From the NCBI GenBank assembly GCA_017451695.1, contig JAFTNW010000009.1, positions 1-64,000 on the forward strand: a DNA stretch of 64,000 nucleotides, in the 5' to 3' direction. The notes beneath the pieces are model-generated. The model was given only the letters and a program-made list of their open reading frames with translations, ran no database searches and was not told where the DNA came from. The position numbers and the translations under genes are program-made. Each line of letters opens with the position of its first letter. Positions within the stretch are counted from its first letter, which is position 1. This document shows positions 33,309 to 42,672 of this stretch, piece by piece. The stretch comes from Bacteroidaceae bacterium. Lineage in GTDB: Bacteria > Bacteroidota > Bacteroidia > Bacteroidales > Bacteroidaceae.

Positions 33309-35774
33309 ATGAATATATCTTATAATTGGCTCAAAGAGTATGTCGCTTGCGACCTTGCTCCCGAAGAAGTTTCAGCAGCCCTCACCTCCATAGGCTTGGA
33401 GACCGACGGCGTTGAAGAGGTACAGACAATTAAAGGCGGCCTCGAGGGCTTGGTTATCGGTGAGGTGCTCACCTGCATAGACCACCCCGATAGCGACCAT
33501 CTGCACATAACAACCGTGAATTTGGGCGACGGTGTCCCCACACAGATTGTTTGCGGTGCACCCAACGTGGCTGCCGGTCAAAAGGTTGTTGTGGCAACCA
33601 TCGGTACCAAGCTGTATAGCGGCGAGGAGTGCTTCACTATTAAAAAAGGCAAGATACGTGGTGTGGAGTCGTTCGGTATGATATGTGCCGAGGACGAGAT
33701 TGGCGTGGGTACAAGCCACGATGGAATCATAGTGCTACCCGCCGATGCTGTTCCCGGAACACCCGCCAAGGAGTACTATAACATAAAGAGCGATTATCTT
33801 ATAGGTGTGGACATCACTCCCAACCGTGCCGATGCATGCTCGCACTATGGTGTGGCACGCGACCTTTATGCTTATCTTACACAAAACTGTGGCGGCAGTT
33901 CAATAACACGCCCCTCGTGCGATGCCTTCAAGGTGGATGACAACTCACTCCCCATTGACATCGTTATAGAGAACCCCGAGGCTTGTATGCGCTATGCCGG
34001 TGTAACCGTTAAGGGTGTAACCGTTAAAGAGAGCCCCGATTGGTTGAAGAACAAATTGCAGATAATAGGCTTGCGTCCTATAAACAATATTGTGGATATT
34101 ACAAACTACATACTCCATGCATACGGCCAGCCAATGCACTGCTTCGATGCCGACAAGATAAAGGGCGGCAAGGTGGTTGTGCGCACATTCCCCGAGGGCA
34201 CTCCCTTTGTTACTCTCGATGGGGTTGAGCGCAAGCTCTCGGAGCGCGACCTTATGATTTGCAATGCCGAGGAGCCCATGTGTATTGCCGGTGTGTTCGG
34301 CGGCTTGGATTCCGGCACCACCGAGGAGACAAAGAACGTCTTTTTGGAGAGTGCCTATTTCCATCCCACATGGATACGTAAGACTGCGCGTCGCCACGGC
34401 TTGCAGACCGATGCTTCGTTCCGCTACGAGCGCGGTACCGACCCTAACAATGTAATCTATGCGTTGAAGCAGGCGGCAATTCTTATCAAGGAGCTTGCCG
34501 GCGGTACAATATCAATGGATATAAAGGATGTATATCCCGCTCCCGTTGAGGATTTCAAAGTGGAACTCGAGTATAACTATGTAAATAATCTTATAGGTGC
34601 CGAAATAGCTCCCGCAACCGTAAAGAGTATTGTTACATCGCTCGAAATGAAAATTGCAGGCGAAACGGAAAAGGGGCTTTCGCTACAGGTGCCTCCTTAT
34701 CGCGTGGATGTGCAACGCCCCTGCGATGTGGTAGAGGATATCTTGCGCATATATGGCTATAACAATGTGGCAATAGATACCACCTTGCACTCGTCAATCA
34801 TTACCAAGGGTGCCGAGGATAAGTCGCACAAACTGCAAAATCTTGTATCGGAGCAGTTGGTGGGCTATGGTTTCAACGAGATAATGAACAATTCGCTCAC
34901 ATCGGCATCGTACTACGATGAACTTGAAACATACAAGAGCGAGAACCTTGTGCGCCTGATGAACCCCCTGAGTGCCGACCTCAACGTGTTGCGTCAGACA
35001 CTCCTTTTCGGTGGTTTGGAGAGCATACAGCGCAATGTGAGCCGCAAATTCACAGACCTCAGCTTCTTTGAGTTTGGTAACAGCTACCGCTTCGATGCCG
35101 ACAAACGCACCGAGGAGAAGATTTTGAGCCCTTACAGCGAGAGTTATCACCTATGCTTGTGGCAGACAGGTAACAACGTGGCTGCATCGTGGGTGGAGCA
35201 GGGCCGTCCCCTCTCGGTTTATGACCTTAAATCGCACGTGGAGCATATCTTTGACCGCCTCGGTCTTAAACCCGCAATGCGCATTATAAGCACATTTACC
35301 AACGATGTCTTTGCGGCCGGTTTGCAGGTGCAGGCAGCAAACAATAAGAAGGTGGTGGCACAGCTCGGTATCTTGCGCAAGAAGATAACAAAGCGTTTCG
35401 ATATCGATAGTGAGGTTTTATATGCCGATATTAATTGGACAGAACTTATGAAGGCTGTTAAGAGTGTGAAAATAGGATATTCCGAGATAAGCAAGTATCC
35501 CGCTGTTAAGCGCGACCTTGCTCTGCTTGTGGATAAATCCGTTACATTTGCACAGATAGAGCAGGTGGCACGCGAGACAGAGAAAAAACTGCTCAAAGCA
35601 GTTTCCTTGTTCGATGTTTACGAGGGAAAGAACCTTGAAGAGGGCAAGAAGAGCTATGCTGTAAGCTTCATTCTACAAGATGATAATCAAACACTCAACG
35701 ACAAGGTTATCGACAAAACAATGGCCCGCCTGATGGAGAATTTCCAGAAACGCCTGGGTGCAATACAACGATAA
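33309..35774 (+). CDS. pheT: Phenylalanyl-tRNA synthetase beta subunit
   Basis: Large subunit of the PheRS heterotetramer; it holds the tRNA-binding and editing (Tyr-tRNA-Phe) domains. The 821-residue protein starts with MNISYNWLKEYV, has an N-terminal tRNA-binding (EMAP-like) domain (residues about 42-155, GLVIGEVLTCIDHPDSDHLHITTVN), the B3/B4 editing domain, B5 and the catalytic-like domain, and a C-terminal anticodon-binding domain (YPAVKRDLALLVDKSVTFAQIEQVA). Length is normal. pheS is not in the window, so the subunits are coded apart, as is common in Bacteroidales. Confidence 0.97.
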   Translation: MNISYNWLKEYVACDLAPEEVSAALTSIGLETDGVEEVQTIKGGLEGLVIGEVLTCIDHPDSDHLHITTVNLGDGVPTQIVCGAPNVAAGQKVVVATIGTKLYSGEECFTIKKGKIRGVESFGMICAEDEIGVGTSHDGIIVLPADAVPGTPAKEYYNIKSDYLIGVDITPNRADACSHYGVARDLYAYLTQNCGGSSITRPSCDAFKVDDNSLPIDIVIENPEACMRYAGVTVKGVTVKESPDWLKNKLQIIGLRPINNIVDITNYILHAYGQPMHCFDADKIKGGKVVVRTFPEGTPFVTLDGVERKLSERDLMICNAEEPMCIAGVFGGLDSGTTEETKNVFLESAYFHPTWIRKTARRHGLQTDASFRYERGTDPNNVIYALKQAAILIKELAGGTISMDIKDVYPAPVEDFKVELEYNYVNNLIGAEIAPATVKSIVTSLEMKIAGETEKGLSLQVPPYRVDVQRPCDVVEDILRIYGYNNVAIDTTLHSSIITKGAEDKSHKLQNLVSEQLVGYGFNEIMNNSLTSASYYDELETYKSENLVRLMNPLSADLNVLRQTLLFGGLESIQRNVSRKFTDLSFFEFGNSYRFDADKRTEEKILSPYSESYHLCLWQTGNNVAASWVEQGRPLSVYDLKSHVEHIFDRLGLKPAMRIISTFTNDVFAAGLQVQAANNKKVVAQLGILRKKITKRFDIDSEVLYADINWTELMKAVKSVKIGYSEISKYPAVKRDLALLVDKSVTFAQIEQVARETEKKLLKAVSLFDVYEGKNLEEGKKSYAVSFILQDDNQTLNDKVIDKTMARLMENFQKRLGAIQR

Positions 35775-35785
35775 TAAAAAAAGTT

Positions 35786-35855
35786 TTGTCATCTTGAACG
35801 AATGTGAGAAATCTCAATATAGTAAGAGATATTTCGCTACTGCTCAGTATGACAA
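35786..35855. repeat. Dispersed TTGTCAT...ATGACAA repeat, copy 3
   Basis: A 70-bp element between pheT and yebC with inverted ends TTGTCAT / ATGACAA and 'cttgaacgaatgtgagaaatctc' type interior, related to the copies at 925 and 15302. Confidence 0.6.
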
Positions 35856-35903
35856 AACAAATAAGTAAAAGATAAATATATAATTAAAAACTAAAAATAT
35901 ACT

Positions 35904-36626
35904 ATGGGAAGAGCTTTTGAATATCGTAAAGCTGCGAAACTGAAAAGATGGGGTAACATGGCGCGTACATTTACCCGTGTAGGTAAACAAATTGCCATTG
36001 CGGTGAAGGCCGGCGGTCCCGACCCCGACACCAACTCGCACCTTAGAGCTATCATCGCCAATGCCAAGCGCGAGAATATGCCCAAGGACAACATTGAACG
36101 TGCTATTAAAAATGCACTTGGCAAGGACCAGAAGGATTACAAAGAGGTTACATACGAGGGATACGGCCCCTTTGGTATCGCCATTTTTGTAGATGCTGCA
36201 ACAGACAACACCACCCGCACCGTAGCCAACGTGCGTGCCGTATTTAATAAGTTCGGTGGTACATTGGGCACATCGGGCAGTCTCGATTTTATGTTTACAC
36301 ACAAGTGCGTGTTCACATTTACAAAGAAAGACGGCTTTGACATGGACGACCTTATCCTTGAACTCATTGACTTTGGTGTAGAGGACGAGTTTGACGAGGA
36401 GGAGAACGAGATAACCATCTATGGCGACCCCAAATCATTTGGTGCCATACAGAAATTCCTCGAGGAGAAGGGTTTTGAGATTACAGGTAGTGAGTTTACC
36501 CGCATCCCCAACGACCAGAAAGATGTTACCGAGGAGCAACGCGCAACCATCGACAAGATTGTTGAGCGTCTTGAGGAGGACGACGACGTTCAGAACGTCT
36601 ATACCAATATGCTTCCTTTACAGTAA
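35904..36626 (+). CDS. YebC/PmpR-family protein
   Basis: A 240-residue member of the YebC family, known both as transcriptional regulators and as factors that help ribosomes through difficult peptide motifs. The start MGRAFEYRKAAKLKRWGNMARTF is the diagnostic N-terminus, followed by GGPDPDTNSHLRAIIANAKRENMPKDNIERAIKN and YEGYGPFGIAIFVDAATDNTTRTVANVR. Full length. The YebC/TACO1 fold has three domains, and all are present. Monocistronic, with the repeat element upstream. Confidence 0.95.
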   Translation: MGRAFEYRKAAKLKRWGNMARTFTRVGKQIAIAVKAGGPDPDTNSHLRAIIANAKRENMPKDNIERAIKNALGKDQKDYKEVTYEGYGPFGIAIFVDAATDNTTRTVANVRAVFNKFGGTLGTSGSLDFMFTHKCVFTFTKKDGFDMDDLILELIDFGVEDEFDEEENEITIYGDPKSFGAIQKFLEEKGFEITGSEFTRIPNDQKDVTEEQRATIDKIVERLEEDDDVQNVYTNMLPLQ

Positions 36627-36639
36627 TTTTGCTACGCAA

Positions 36640-36740
36640 AATTATAGACAAGCATATAAAGCCATGTTCGCGCGCGGCACCGACGGAGTTGGGGCCGCGC
36701 GCGTTGTGGTAGCGAGTTTTGTCTATGATTTAAAATTATC
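36640..36740. terminator. GC-rich palindromic element between convergent genes
   Basis: Core hairpin gcgcgcggc / gccgcgcgc (36670-36678 / 36694-36702) flanked by imperfectly inverted arms ('attatagacaa' against 'ttgtctatgat'). It separates the yebC end from the HD-Pnk end, so it probably stops transcription from both sides, although no T-run is adjacent to the core. Confidence 0.5.
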
Positions 36741-36764
36741 GACTAGCACGGTATAATCAAGGGA

Positions 36765-37883
36765 TCATACATGAATCCACTCGATATTTTCTGCTTCGTA
36801 GGCTTCGGGCAAAGTCAGTTTTGCCATCATCTCCTCTATCGCGGCCTGTGGCACAATATGTTCACGCGATGAATTCCTTGCAAGCAAATTGCTCCAGGCT
36901 GTTTCGAGATAGATGATGCAAACACGGGCATGATAGGTTTCGAAAAGGGATATAAGCGATTCACGCATCTGTGTGGTAATATTAGTGGCATTCCACACAA
37001 ATGTTTGCTGTCGTCGCAGATACTCCTTTGCCTTTTCACGGGCAAGGTTTGCAACTGTTCCCTGCTCGTCCGTTGGTGAAATTTTGTTGGCACGTCGTAT
37101 GTCGTCGAGTGATACAACGGGAATGTTTGGTAGATTATTTCTTATCCAGGTGTCTTTTCCGGTTCCCGGTAATCCACTCATCAGTATCACCTCGCTTTGG
37201 TGGTCGTCATATAGTTCCTGATTCTTCCATACGTCTCGCCCTGCAAGAAAAGCCCTTCTTGTATGTGTAGAAGGAAAGGGAAAACAGCCTTCGTAGCACC
37301 CCTCTTCTTTGGCAAGTTCCTCGAATAATGCTATTTTGTCCAGCAACTCCTGCTTATCAAAGCATTCTCGCCCCAATACATCTGCCTTGCTTAGCAAGCA
37401 TAGTAAACGTATGGAGAAATCGGGCGCTAATAAATTGTTGGCAGCAACACGATGCAATTTAAGTATGGACATCTTCTGCTCAATGGCAACAGGTGGAAAA
37501 GAATGGTATCGAATGAGCATACATATAGCTTCACGTATTTGCATATGTTCTTGGTTGTTGCAATAACCAAATTCTTTCCAAAGCAATTCGCGTGCCATCT
37601 TGCTGCCGGTAGGGGCGTGGTGTGGGGCGTGCCAGTCGCCATCTACGAATCTGCTGGTATGAATTTTGCCTATGTCGTGGAGCAGTGCTGCCATATAAAC
37701 GATATGTTTCTGCTTTTCGTTTAGCTCTTTGTATTCGGGCAACTGTTTTAGAGCAGCACACACCATCAAGGTATGTGTGTAAACATCCCCCTCGGCGTGA
37801 TATATGTGTGATTGGGGTGTCTGCTGCAGCCCCTCTTTGTATCGGCTTAGTGCCGTCTGTTCTATCTCGCTCCAGTTTATCAT
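36765..37883 (-). CDS. HD-Pnk: HD phosphoesterase fused to 5'-OH polynucleotide kinase
   Basis: End-healing enzyme for broken RNA (or DNA). The N-terminal HD domain (H37 in YTHTLM, H69-D70 in LLHDIGKIH, D168 in SKAD) should remove 2',3'-cyclic or 2'/3' phosphates. The C-terminal P-loop kinase has GLPGTGKDT at 237-245, the catalytic-type Asp in SLDDIRRANK and a lid Arg region (RNSSREHIV). This domain order equals the biochemically studied Runella HD-Pnk. It follows an RNA ligase gene on the same strand after 64 bases, which supports the role in RNA repair. 372 residues, complete. Confidence 0.88.
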   Translation of the reverse strand: MINWSEIEQTALSRYKEGLQQTPQSHIYHAEGDVYTHTLMVCAALKQLPEYKELNEKQKHIVYMAALLHDIGKIHTSRFVDGDWHAPHHAPTGSKMARELLWKEFGYCNNQEHMQIREAICMLIRYHSFPPVAIEQKMSILKLHRVAANNLLAPDFSIRLLCLLSKADVLGRECFDKQELLDKIALFEELAKEEGCYEGCFPFPSTHTRRAFLAGRDVWKNQELYDDHQSEVILMSGLPGTGKDTWIRNNLPNIPVVSLDDIRRANKISPTDEQGTVANLAREKAKEYLRRQQTFVWNATNITTQMRESLISLFETYHARVCIIYLETAWSNLLARNSSREHIVPQAAIEEMMAKLTLPEAYEAENIEWIHV

Positions 37884-37947
37884 CTATGCATATTTGCGGT
37901 TGAAAGAATGCTGACCTAACTCCATTGAAATCTTCCAAACCGGGGAT

Positions 37948-38745
37948 TTACTTAAACAGGTCCTCAATCTTATTTATTATTCTATTAGGTACAATAGGGC
38001 GGTCGAGCCAGTGTGATTGCGACACTTCCTCTGTCTGAAGAAAAGAGGCACGAACATATTTCATTCTATCAACCACCTCTCCATTTTCCTCCACCTTTAT
38101 ATAGATGCCTTCCATTGTCCGCGTTCTATCGGTTTCGCGGCAAACTCTATCGGCATCCAATCCAAGTTTTTCCGCATCTTCACGCAGATGGTCGATATGA
38201 TTATCTGAAATATATTTGGAATTTCCCAAAAACCTTAGAATCTCGTCGACCGAATGGTACACTCCAGTGTCAAGAACAGGAACCGAACAAATTGGCAGGT
38301 CTGCCAATAAGTGATGTCGCGAGGGGGTGTCAAGGAATTTCCCTGTTTCGCGGTCCAGTACGTCGAATTCCATAAAGTAATGAGGCAGCTGGTCGTAGTA
38401 GATGCTGTGCTTGGCATACATCCATTCGCCATACATGATATATCGATGCCCGAGTACCTCGTACAAGCGCTCTTTGTGTACTGCTCCCCACTGTTTCATA
38501 AGGTCGTAATGCCGTTCGCGGTAACCGCCAGTGAGAAAATGTCCACGGCTTTGGAGGCGCAATTCTCCATCGTCAGTAAACGACACTGCGGAATTGGCTC
38601 CATCAATTTTTTCTTCCAATACTAAATATCTTCCCGCGATCTCACTGAAAGGGCGCTGGCGCAAATCTTCGTCGCCCGCTTGCATACGCGACCCTTGAAT
38701 ATGGGGGGTACGTGGATATTTTATAATAACATTTTCTATTTTCAT
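37948..38745 (-). CDS. ATP-dependent RNA ligase (Rnl-type)
   Basis: Seals 5'-phosphate to 3'-OH RNA ends through a lysyl-AMP intermediate. The 265-residue protein has motif I EEKIDGAN with nucleophile K46, a motif III-like HYFMEFDVLD, motif IV MEGIYIKVE and motif V RMKYVR, the set found in covalent nucleotidyltransferases of the RNA ligase group. There is no DNA-ligase OB or BRCT domain. It lies between the methyltransferase (4-base gap) and HD-Pnk, so the three form a heal-and-seal cassette. Confidence 0.9.
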   Translation of the reverse strand: MKIENVIIKYPRTPHIQGSRMQAGDEDLRQRPFSEIAGRYLVLEEKIDGANSAVSFTDDGELRLQSRGHFLTGGYRERHYDLMKQWGAVHKERLYEVLGHRYIMYGEWMYAKHSIYYDQLPHYFMEFDVLDRETGKFLDTPSRHHLLADLPICSVPVLDTGVYHSVDEILRFLGNSKYISDNHIDHLREDAEKLGLDADRVCRETDRTRTMEGIYIKVEENGEVVDRMKYVRASFLQTEEVSQSHWLDRPIVPNRIINKIEDLFK

Positions 38746-38749
38746 AGCT

Positions 38750-39373
38750 CTATATTGTAACGACCATTACTCTGTGATTGGTTACTGACATAAATTTTAT
38801 TTTATTGCAACCATTCTTTAAGAACAGATGTTTCAAGTCTTCATTCGAGAAAAGATGGATATGTTCCGGATTGTCATCGGGCTTCGATGGTACCGACACT
38901 ATAATGTAGTTCTTTGCCAAACGAATGGCATTTTTAACTACCGCTTCTGTGTCGGGAATGTGCTCCAATACTTCCAACATCGTTACTACATCAAATGACT
39001 TGTCCGGTGCATTCCAAGTACATATATCCGCTAAAATTGGGCGTAGGTTGTTGATGCCACCATCGTGCAAACACTGCAATAATTCTATGCGATGTGGTAG
39101 AATGTCGAGGCTGGTAACCTCTAAATTGGGAAATTTCCTCATCAGCGGAAACAGAAATACGCCTCGCCCGCTACCAACGTCGAGTAGTTTTCGGCATAAG
39201 CCGGCCGGCACAATCCCTTGCAGGAATCCCAATACTACCTGCACCCTCGGCAAGTTCTCTTTTTCTTTGAAATAGTACTCTTTTCGTTCGGGCGCATCGT
39301 TCTTTTCCTTGTAATTTATTTCATAACCTCGCTTGTATGCATCAAGGAGTGTCGTATCGCATTTTTCTATCAT
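38750..39373 (-). CDS. Class I SAM methyltransferase of the RNA-repair cassette, possibly Hen1-like
   Basis: A 207-residue enzyme. SAM-binding motif I is LLDVGSGRGVF (residues 63-73) with an acidic D90 after beta-2. E134-x2-E137-H138 (LEVLEHI) and H171/H173 (PEHIHLF) recall the E-x2-E-H ... H metal site of Hen1, which 2'-O-methylates RNA 3' ends and partners Pnkp in bacterial RNA repair. 'EVLEH' alone also occurs in ordinary UbiG-like methyltransferases, so the Hen1 idea rests on both the second His and the operon context. First gene of the operon, 4 bases before the ligase. Confidence 0.75.
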   Translation of the reverse strand: MIEKCDTTLLDAYKRGYEINYKEKNDAPERKEYYFKEKENLPRVQVVLGFLQGIVPAGLCRKLLDVGSGRGVFLFPLMRKFPNLEVTSLDILPHRIELLQCLHDGGINNLRPILADICTWNAPDKSFDVVTMLEVLEHIPDTEAVVKNAIRLAKNYIIVSVPSKPDDNPEHIHLFSNEDLKHLFLKNGCNKIKFMSVTNHRVMVVTI

Positions 39374-39630
39374 AGTGGTATATAATTTTGTGTATATTTG
39401 AGGTGAATTTCAAATATACTTTCACTTGCTGTGAGAAATATCAAAGCAAGTGTGATGTTTTTTTTTGATCTTAATTATGTAAAGATACAAATTGCTATTG
39501 AAATAAAGATGTAACTTATAGCTTAATTTTGCTATTCCGGTATTTGTTTAGCTCTCAATCCAATTAAATGTTTTTTACGCAATATTATGGACATAGCCGA
39601 CAAACTCAGATAATAAGCTATTTGCAAATA
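39374..39630. other. Intergenic stretch without a gene
   Basis: AT-rich promoter region of the RNA-repair operon. I see no ORF and no clear -7/-33 pair. Confidence 0.5.
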
Positions 39631-39658
39631 GAGGCTGCTAAAATTGTTTAGCAACCTC
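39631..39658 (-). terminator. Terminator of the DUF4251 gene
   Basis: Twelve-bp stem gaggctgctaaa / tttagcaacctc with one wobble and a 4-base loop. It shares 'aggctgctaa' with the terminators at 1860 and 32587. Confidence 0.7.
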
Positions 39659-39706
39659 TATTCATTTATCGACAATTTATAATATCAGACTTTACAAATT
39701 CCGCTT

Positions 39707-40534
39707 TTATGGTACAAACCCCGGAGGGCCGGGATTAACGCCACCTCCACCGCCACTGCCCATCGGCGGTCTTATCCCACCAATCGGTGGGCGTGGCCCC
39801 ATCGGCGGGCGCATCATGGGTGGTCTCATCATCGGTGGCCGCATCATAGGAGGGCGTGCGCCAATCATGGGCGGTGGCATCATCATCGAAGGGTGGGGTG
39901 CAAACCATATACCTGCATTCCCACTCCATAGGTAGCCGGGCGTTCCTTCAAAGACTCCCGCGGTGGAGTATGGGTACAATGTACCGTCCATGGTAATGTT
40001 GTTGCCGCTGAAATTTGGGCTCACATAAGCGGTGGCGGTGTTGCTGTTTGCATTAAGCGTTATATATACGGTAGCCGATATGTCGGCACCCTGTATTCCG
40101 TAGCTGTAATGTATGTTGCCGTTTTTGTCCCTGCTCATTTCCACACCGGTGATGCCACCTTCGAGTGTAATACCTCCAAGCCCGTTCGGGGAGTTTATGT
40201 TGCTGTTGTCGAATGCGGTCTGCACCACGGCTGTGCCATCGTTTATGGAGACGAAATTTGTGCTTGGCGTTACATATTCCGTGTATCCGTTGTTGAATGT
40301 AATGCTTGTGGCCTCTAATGCCCATGAACCGCTTTGCAATGCCTGGATGGCTTGCACAAAATCTATTGAATCGCGCTCGGCTTCGCGTGCTTTTTCCTCG
40401 GCCTTCTTTTTCAATCTTGCGGCACGCCATGCTGCTTCGCGTTCTTTCCTTGTCATTTTCTTTTCGCTCTGTGCGGCAACATCGCTTGCCATGCACATCG
40501 ACAATATAGCCAAAAATATAAACACATTCTTCAT
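39707..40534 (-). CDS. Exported DUF4251 protein with Pro/Met-rich tail
   Basis: Signal peptide MKNVFIFLAILSMCMASDVAAQ, then a highly charged helix (residues about 24-55, RKEREAAWRAARLKKKAEEKAREAE), then a DUF4251-type beta domain (SGSWALEATSITFNNGYTEYV ... NNITMDGTLYPYS). The last 62 residues are low complexity: three RPPMM units, then RPPMGPRPPIGG and five Gly. The tail could bind peptidoglycan or a surface partner, but that is a guess. DUF4251 has no known function. The gene has a terminator on its downstream side. Confidence 0.8.
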   Translation of the reverse strand: MKNVFIFLAILSMCMASDVAAQSEKKMTRKEREAAWRAARLKKKAEEKAREAERDSIDFVQAIQALQSGSWALEATSITFNNGYTEYVTPSTNFVSINDGTAVVQTAFDNSNINSPNGLGGITLEGGITGVEMSRDKNGNIHYSYGIQGADISATVYITLNANSNTATAYVSPNFSGNNITMDGTLYPYSTAGVFEGTPGYLWSGNAGIWFAPHPSMMMPPPMIGARPPMMRPPMMRPPMMRPPMGPRPPIGGIRPPMGSGGGGGVNPGPPGFVP

Positions 40535-40742
40535 AATCCTGATGTTTTGGTTCTTTTATCACTTAAACAACTCACGGCATATTGCGGTGCATCAAAAAAT
40601 CATAATAATATGTAAAATGCAGTATGTGTGTATCTGTTCTCTGTTTATTTTATCAAAAACGGAGAATTATATCATTTTTCTTGTTTAAGATTCTTTGTTT
40701 ATATAAATTTGCTTATCTTTACAAAAGAAACATCGTACAAGG

Positions 40743-41783
40743 GTGAAAAAGGCAATAACCATATATCTCTCGTTTGTGCTGCTGCTTGCTCTTTGCATGC
40801 AGGGGTGCAAGCAAGGTGTTTCTGTAAACAATGAACTTGTTCCCCCCGCTGGGGTTGCAGTGGAAAAGGTGGCAATAGATACCATGAATCTTGCCAATCC
40901 GTTTGTTATATACGACAATGTCAAAGATATCTATTATATGACAGGCGATGGCGGTTTCTTGTGGCGTAGCAGTGATATGCATGTGTGGGAAGGTCCGTTC
41001 GATATATTGCGCCCTGCAAAGGCATCGTGGATAGGGGAGGATGCGGTTGTAACATCGCCCGAGATACACAAGTACAAAGGCCGCTACTATTATATGGCGA
41101 CATTTACCCGCCCCGATGTGGTAATAGATACCGTTGCCGGCAGGCCTGTTTATCGCACTGCTTGCGAGATATTTGTGAGCGATGAAATTACAGGCCCGTA
41201 TGAACAACTGACAGCCGAAACGCCTCTGCTTGTTCCCGATTATAAGGCTGTTCACCCCACCTTCTGCGAGGATGAATTGAATGTGGGATACCTTATATAT
41301 AATTATGCGGCCGAGCAGTCGGGCAACGCAACGGTGCAGATAATACGTTTGGGCAAGAGGCTCGATGTGCAGATTGGCGAGCCGTATATAATGTTCCGCG
41401 CATCGCAGAATGTATGGTCGTCGGCTGTTGCCGAGGATGGTAAAAAGAGTTTTTCGCCCATTATGCGTGCCCCCTTTATGTTCGACACGCGCGGTGGTGA
41501 GCTGGGTATTCTTTTCGATACTGAAATCGATGGGGAATCGGCGATAGGGGTGGCCTATACCGAAAAGGACCACGGTCTCAATGGTCCGTGGCACATTGAG
41601 CAGGAACCGTTGCTCACAGGTAATGTGGGTGGCCCCATGCTGTTTAAGGACTATGATGGCACGCTTGTTATGGCGTTGCACAAAGATACAATTGTGGGTG
41701 GCGTTAAAAAGAGCATACCTCAGTTTATGAAAATGGATTCACAATTTGACAAACTAAAAGTTAAAGGACACTATAAATTTTAA
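40743..41783 (+). CDS. Lipoprotein with GH43-like five-bladed beta-propeller
   Basis: A 346-residue lipoprotein starting at GTG (40743); the lipobox ALCMQGC places the acylated Cys near residue 22. The rest shows beta-propeller sheets with [43 protein letters not shown] and [18 protein letters not shown], as in glycoside hydrolase families 43/117. Such proteins act on arabinose-, xylose- or galactose-containing glycans at the cell surface. The acid/base residues cannot be assigned with certainty and the substrate is unknown. nagB follows after 5 bases, so they may share a transcript. Confidence 0.7.
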   Translation: MKKAITIYLSFVLLLALCMQGCKQGVSVNNELVPPAGVAVEKVAIDTMNLANPFVIYDNVKDIYYMTGDGGFLWRSSDMHVWEGPFDILRPAKASWIGEDAVVTSPEIHKYKGRYYYMATFTRPDVVIDTVAGRPVYRTACEIFVSDEITGPYEQLTAETPLLVPDYKAVHPTFCEDELNVGYLIYNYAAEQSGNATVQIIRLGKRLDVQIGEPYIMFRASQNVWSSAVAEDGKKSFSPIMRAPFMFDTRGGELGILFDTEIDGESAIGVAYTEKDHGLNGPWHIEQEPLLTGNVGGPMLFKDYDGTLVMALHKDTIVGGVKKSIPQFMKMDSQFDKLKVKGHYKF

Positions 41784-41788
41784 GTATT

Positions 41789-42601
41789 ATGCGTTTAATT
41801 ATTGAACCTAACTATCAGCAACTATCTTGCTGGGCTGCATCTTATGTAGCACGTAAAATCAACGAGTTCCAGCCTACTGCGGAGAAACCCTTTGTACTCG
41901 GTCTTCCCACCGGTGGTACTCCCCTTGGTACCTATCGCGAGCTTATCAACCTTTACAACAAGGGCTTGGTTAGCTTTAAGAATGTTGTAACATTCAATAT
42001 GGACGAGTATGTAGGCCTTCCCGAGGAGCACCCCGAGAGCTACCACTCATTCATGTGGAACAACTTCTTCAGCCATGTGGATGTTAAGAAAGAGAATGTA
42101 AACATCCTCAATGGTAATGCCGAGAATCTTGTTGCAGAGTGCGCTCGCTATGAGGAGAAAATCAAGTCATACGGTGGTATCGACCTCTTCCTCGGTGGTA
42201 TAGGCCCCGACGGCCACATCGCTTTCAACGAGCCCGGTTCTTCACTTGCATCTCGTACTCGTATCAAGACTTTGACAACCGACACTATCATTGCCAACTC
42301 TCGTTTCTTTGACAATGATATTAACAAGGTTCCCAAAACTGCTGTTACAGTGGGCGTAGGTACCGTTATGGATGCCAAAGAGGTTCTTATCCTCGTAAAT
42401 GGCCACAACAAGGCTCAGGCTCTCTATCATGCTGTTGAGGGCAACATCACACAGATGTGGACAATCAGTGTATTGCAGATGCATCCCCGTGGTATCATCG
42501 TTTGCGACGACGCTGCCACCGCAGAGCTCAAAGTGGGTACAGTAAACTACTTTAAGGACATCGAGCGCGACAACCTCGATCCCGCTTCAAACCTTAAATA
42601 A
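41789..42601 (+). CDS. nagB: Glucosamine-6-phosphate deaminase
   Basis: Converts glucosamine-6-phosphate to fructose-6-phosphate and ammonia, the last step of amino-sugar use. The 270-residue protein carries [46 protein letters not shown] (catalytic Asp), and [23 protein letters not shown]. Full length by comparison with E. coli NagB (266). It directly follows the GH43-like gene and ends with a perfect bidirectional terminator. Confidence 0.97.
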   Translation: MRLIIEPNYQQLSCWAASYVARKINEFQPTAEKPFVLGLPTGGTPLGTYRELINLYNKGLVSFKNVVTFNMDEYVGLPEEHPESYHSFMWNNFFSHVDVKKENVNILNGNAENLVAECARYEEKIKSYGGIDLFLGGIGPDGHIAFNEPGSSLASRTRIKTLTTDTIIANSRFFDNDINKVPKTAVTVGVGTVMDAKEVLILVNGHNKAQALYHAVEGNITQMWTISVLQMHPRGIIVCDDAATAELKVGTVNYFKDIERDNLDPASNLK

Positions 42602-42610
42602 TGTTGTTAC

Positions 42611-42650
42611 AAAAAAACGCCCTTGCCGCTGTGGCAAGGGCGTTTTTTTT
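42611..42650. terminator. Bidirectional terminator after nagB
   Basis: Stem aaaaaaacgcccttgcc / ggcaagggcgttttttt with a 5-base loop; A-run on one side and T-run on the other, serving nagB and the convergent gene at 42673-43002. Confidence 0.95.
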
Positions 42651-42672
42651 GTTTATACACACTATGATTTCC

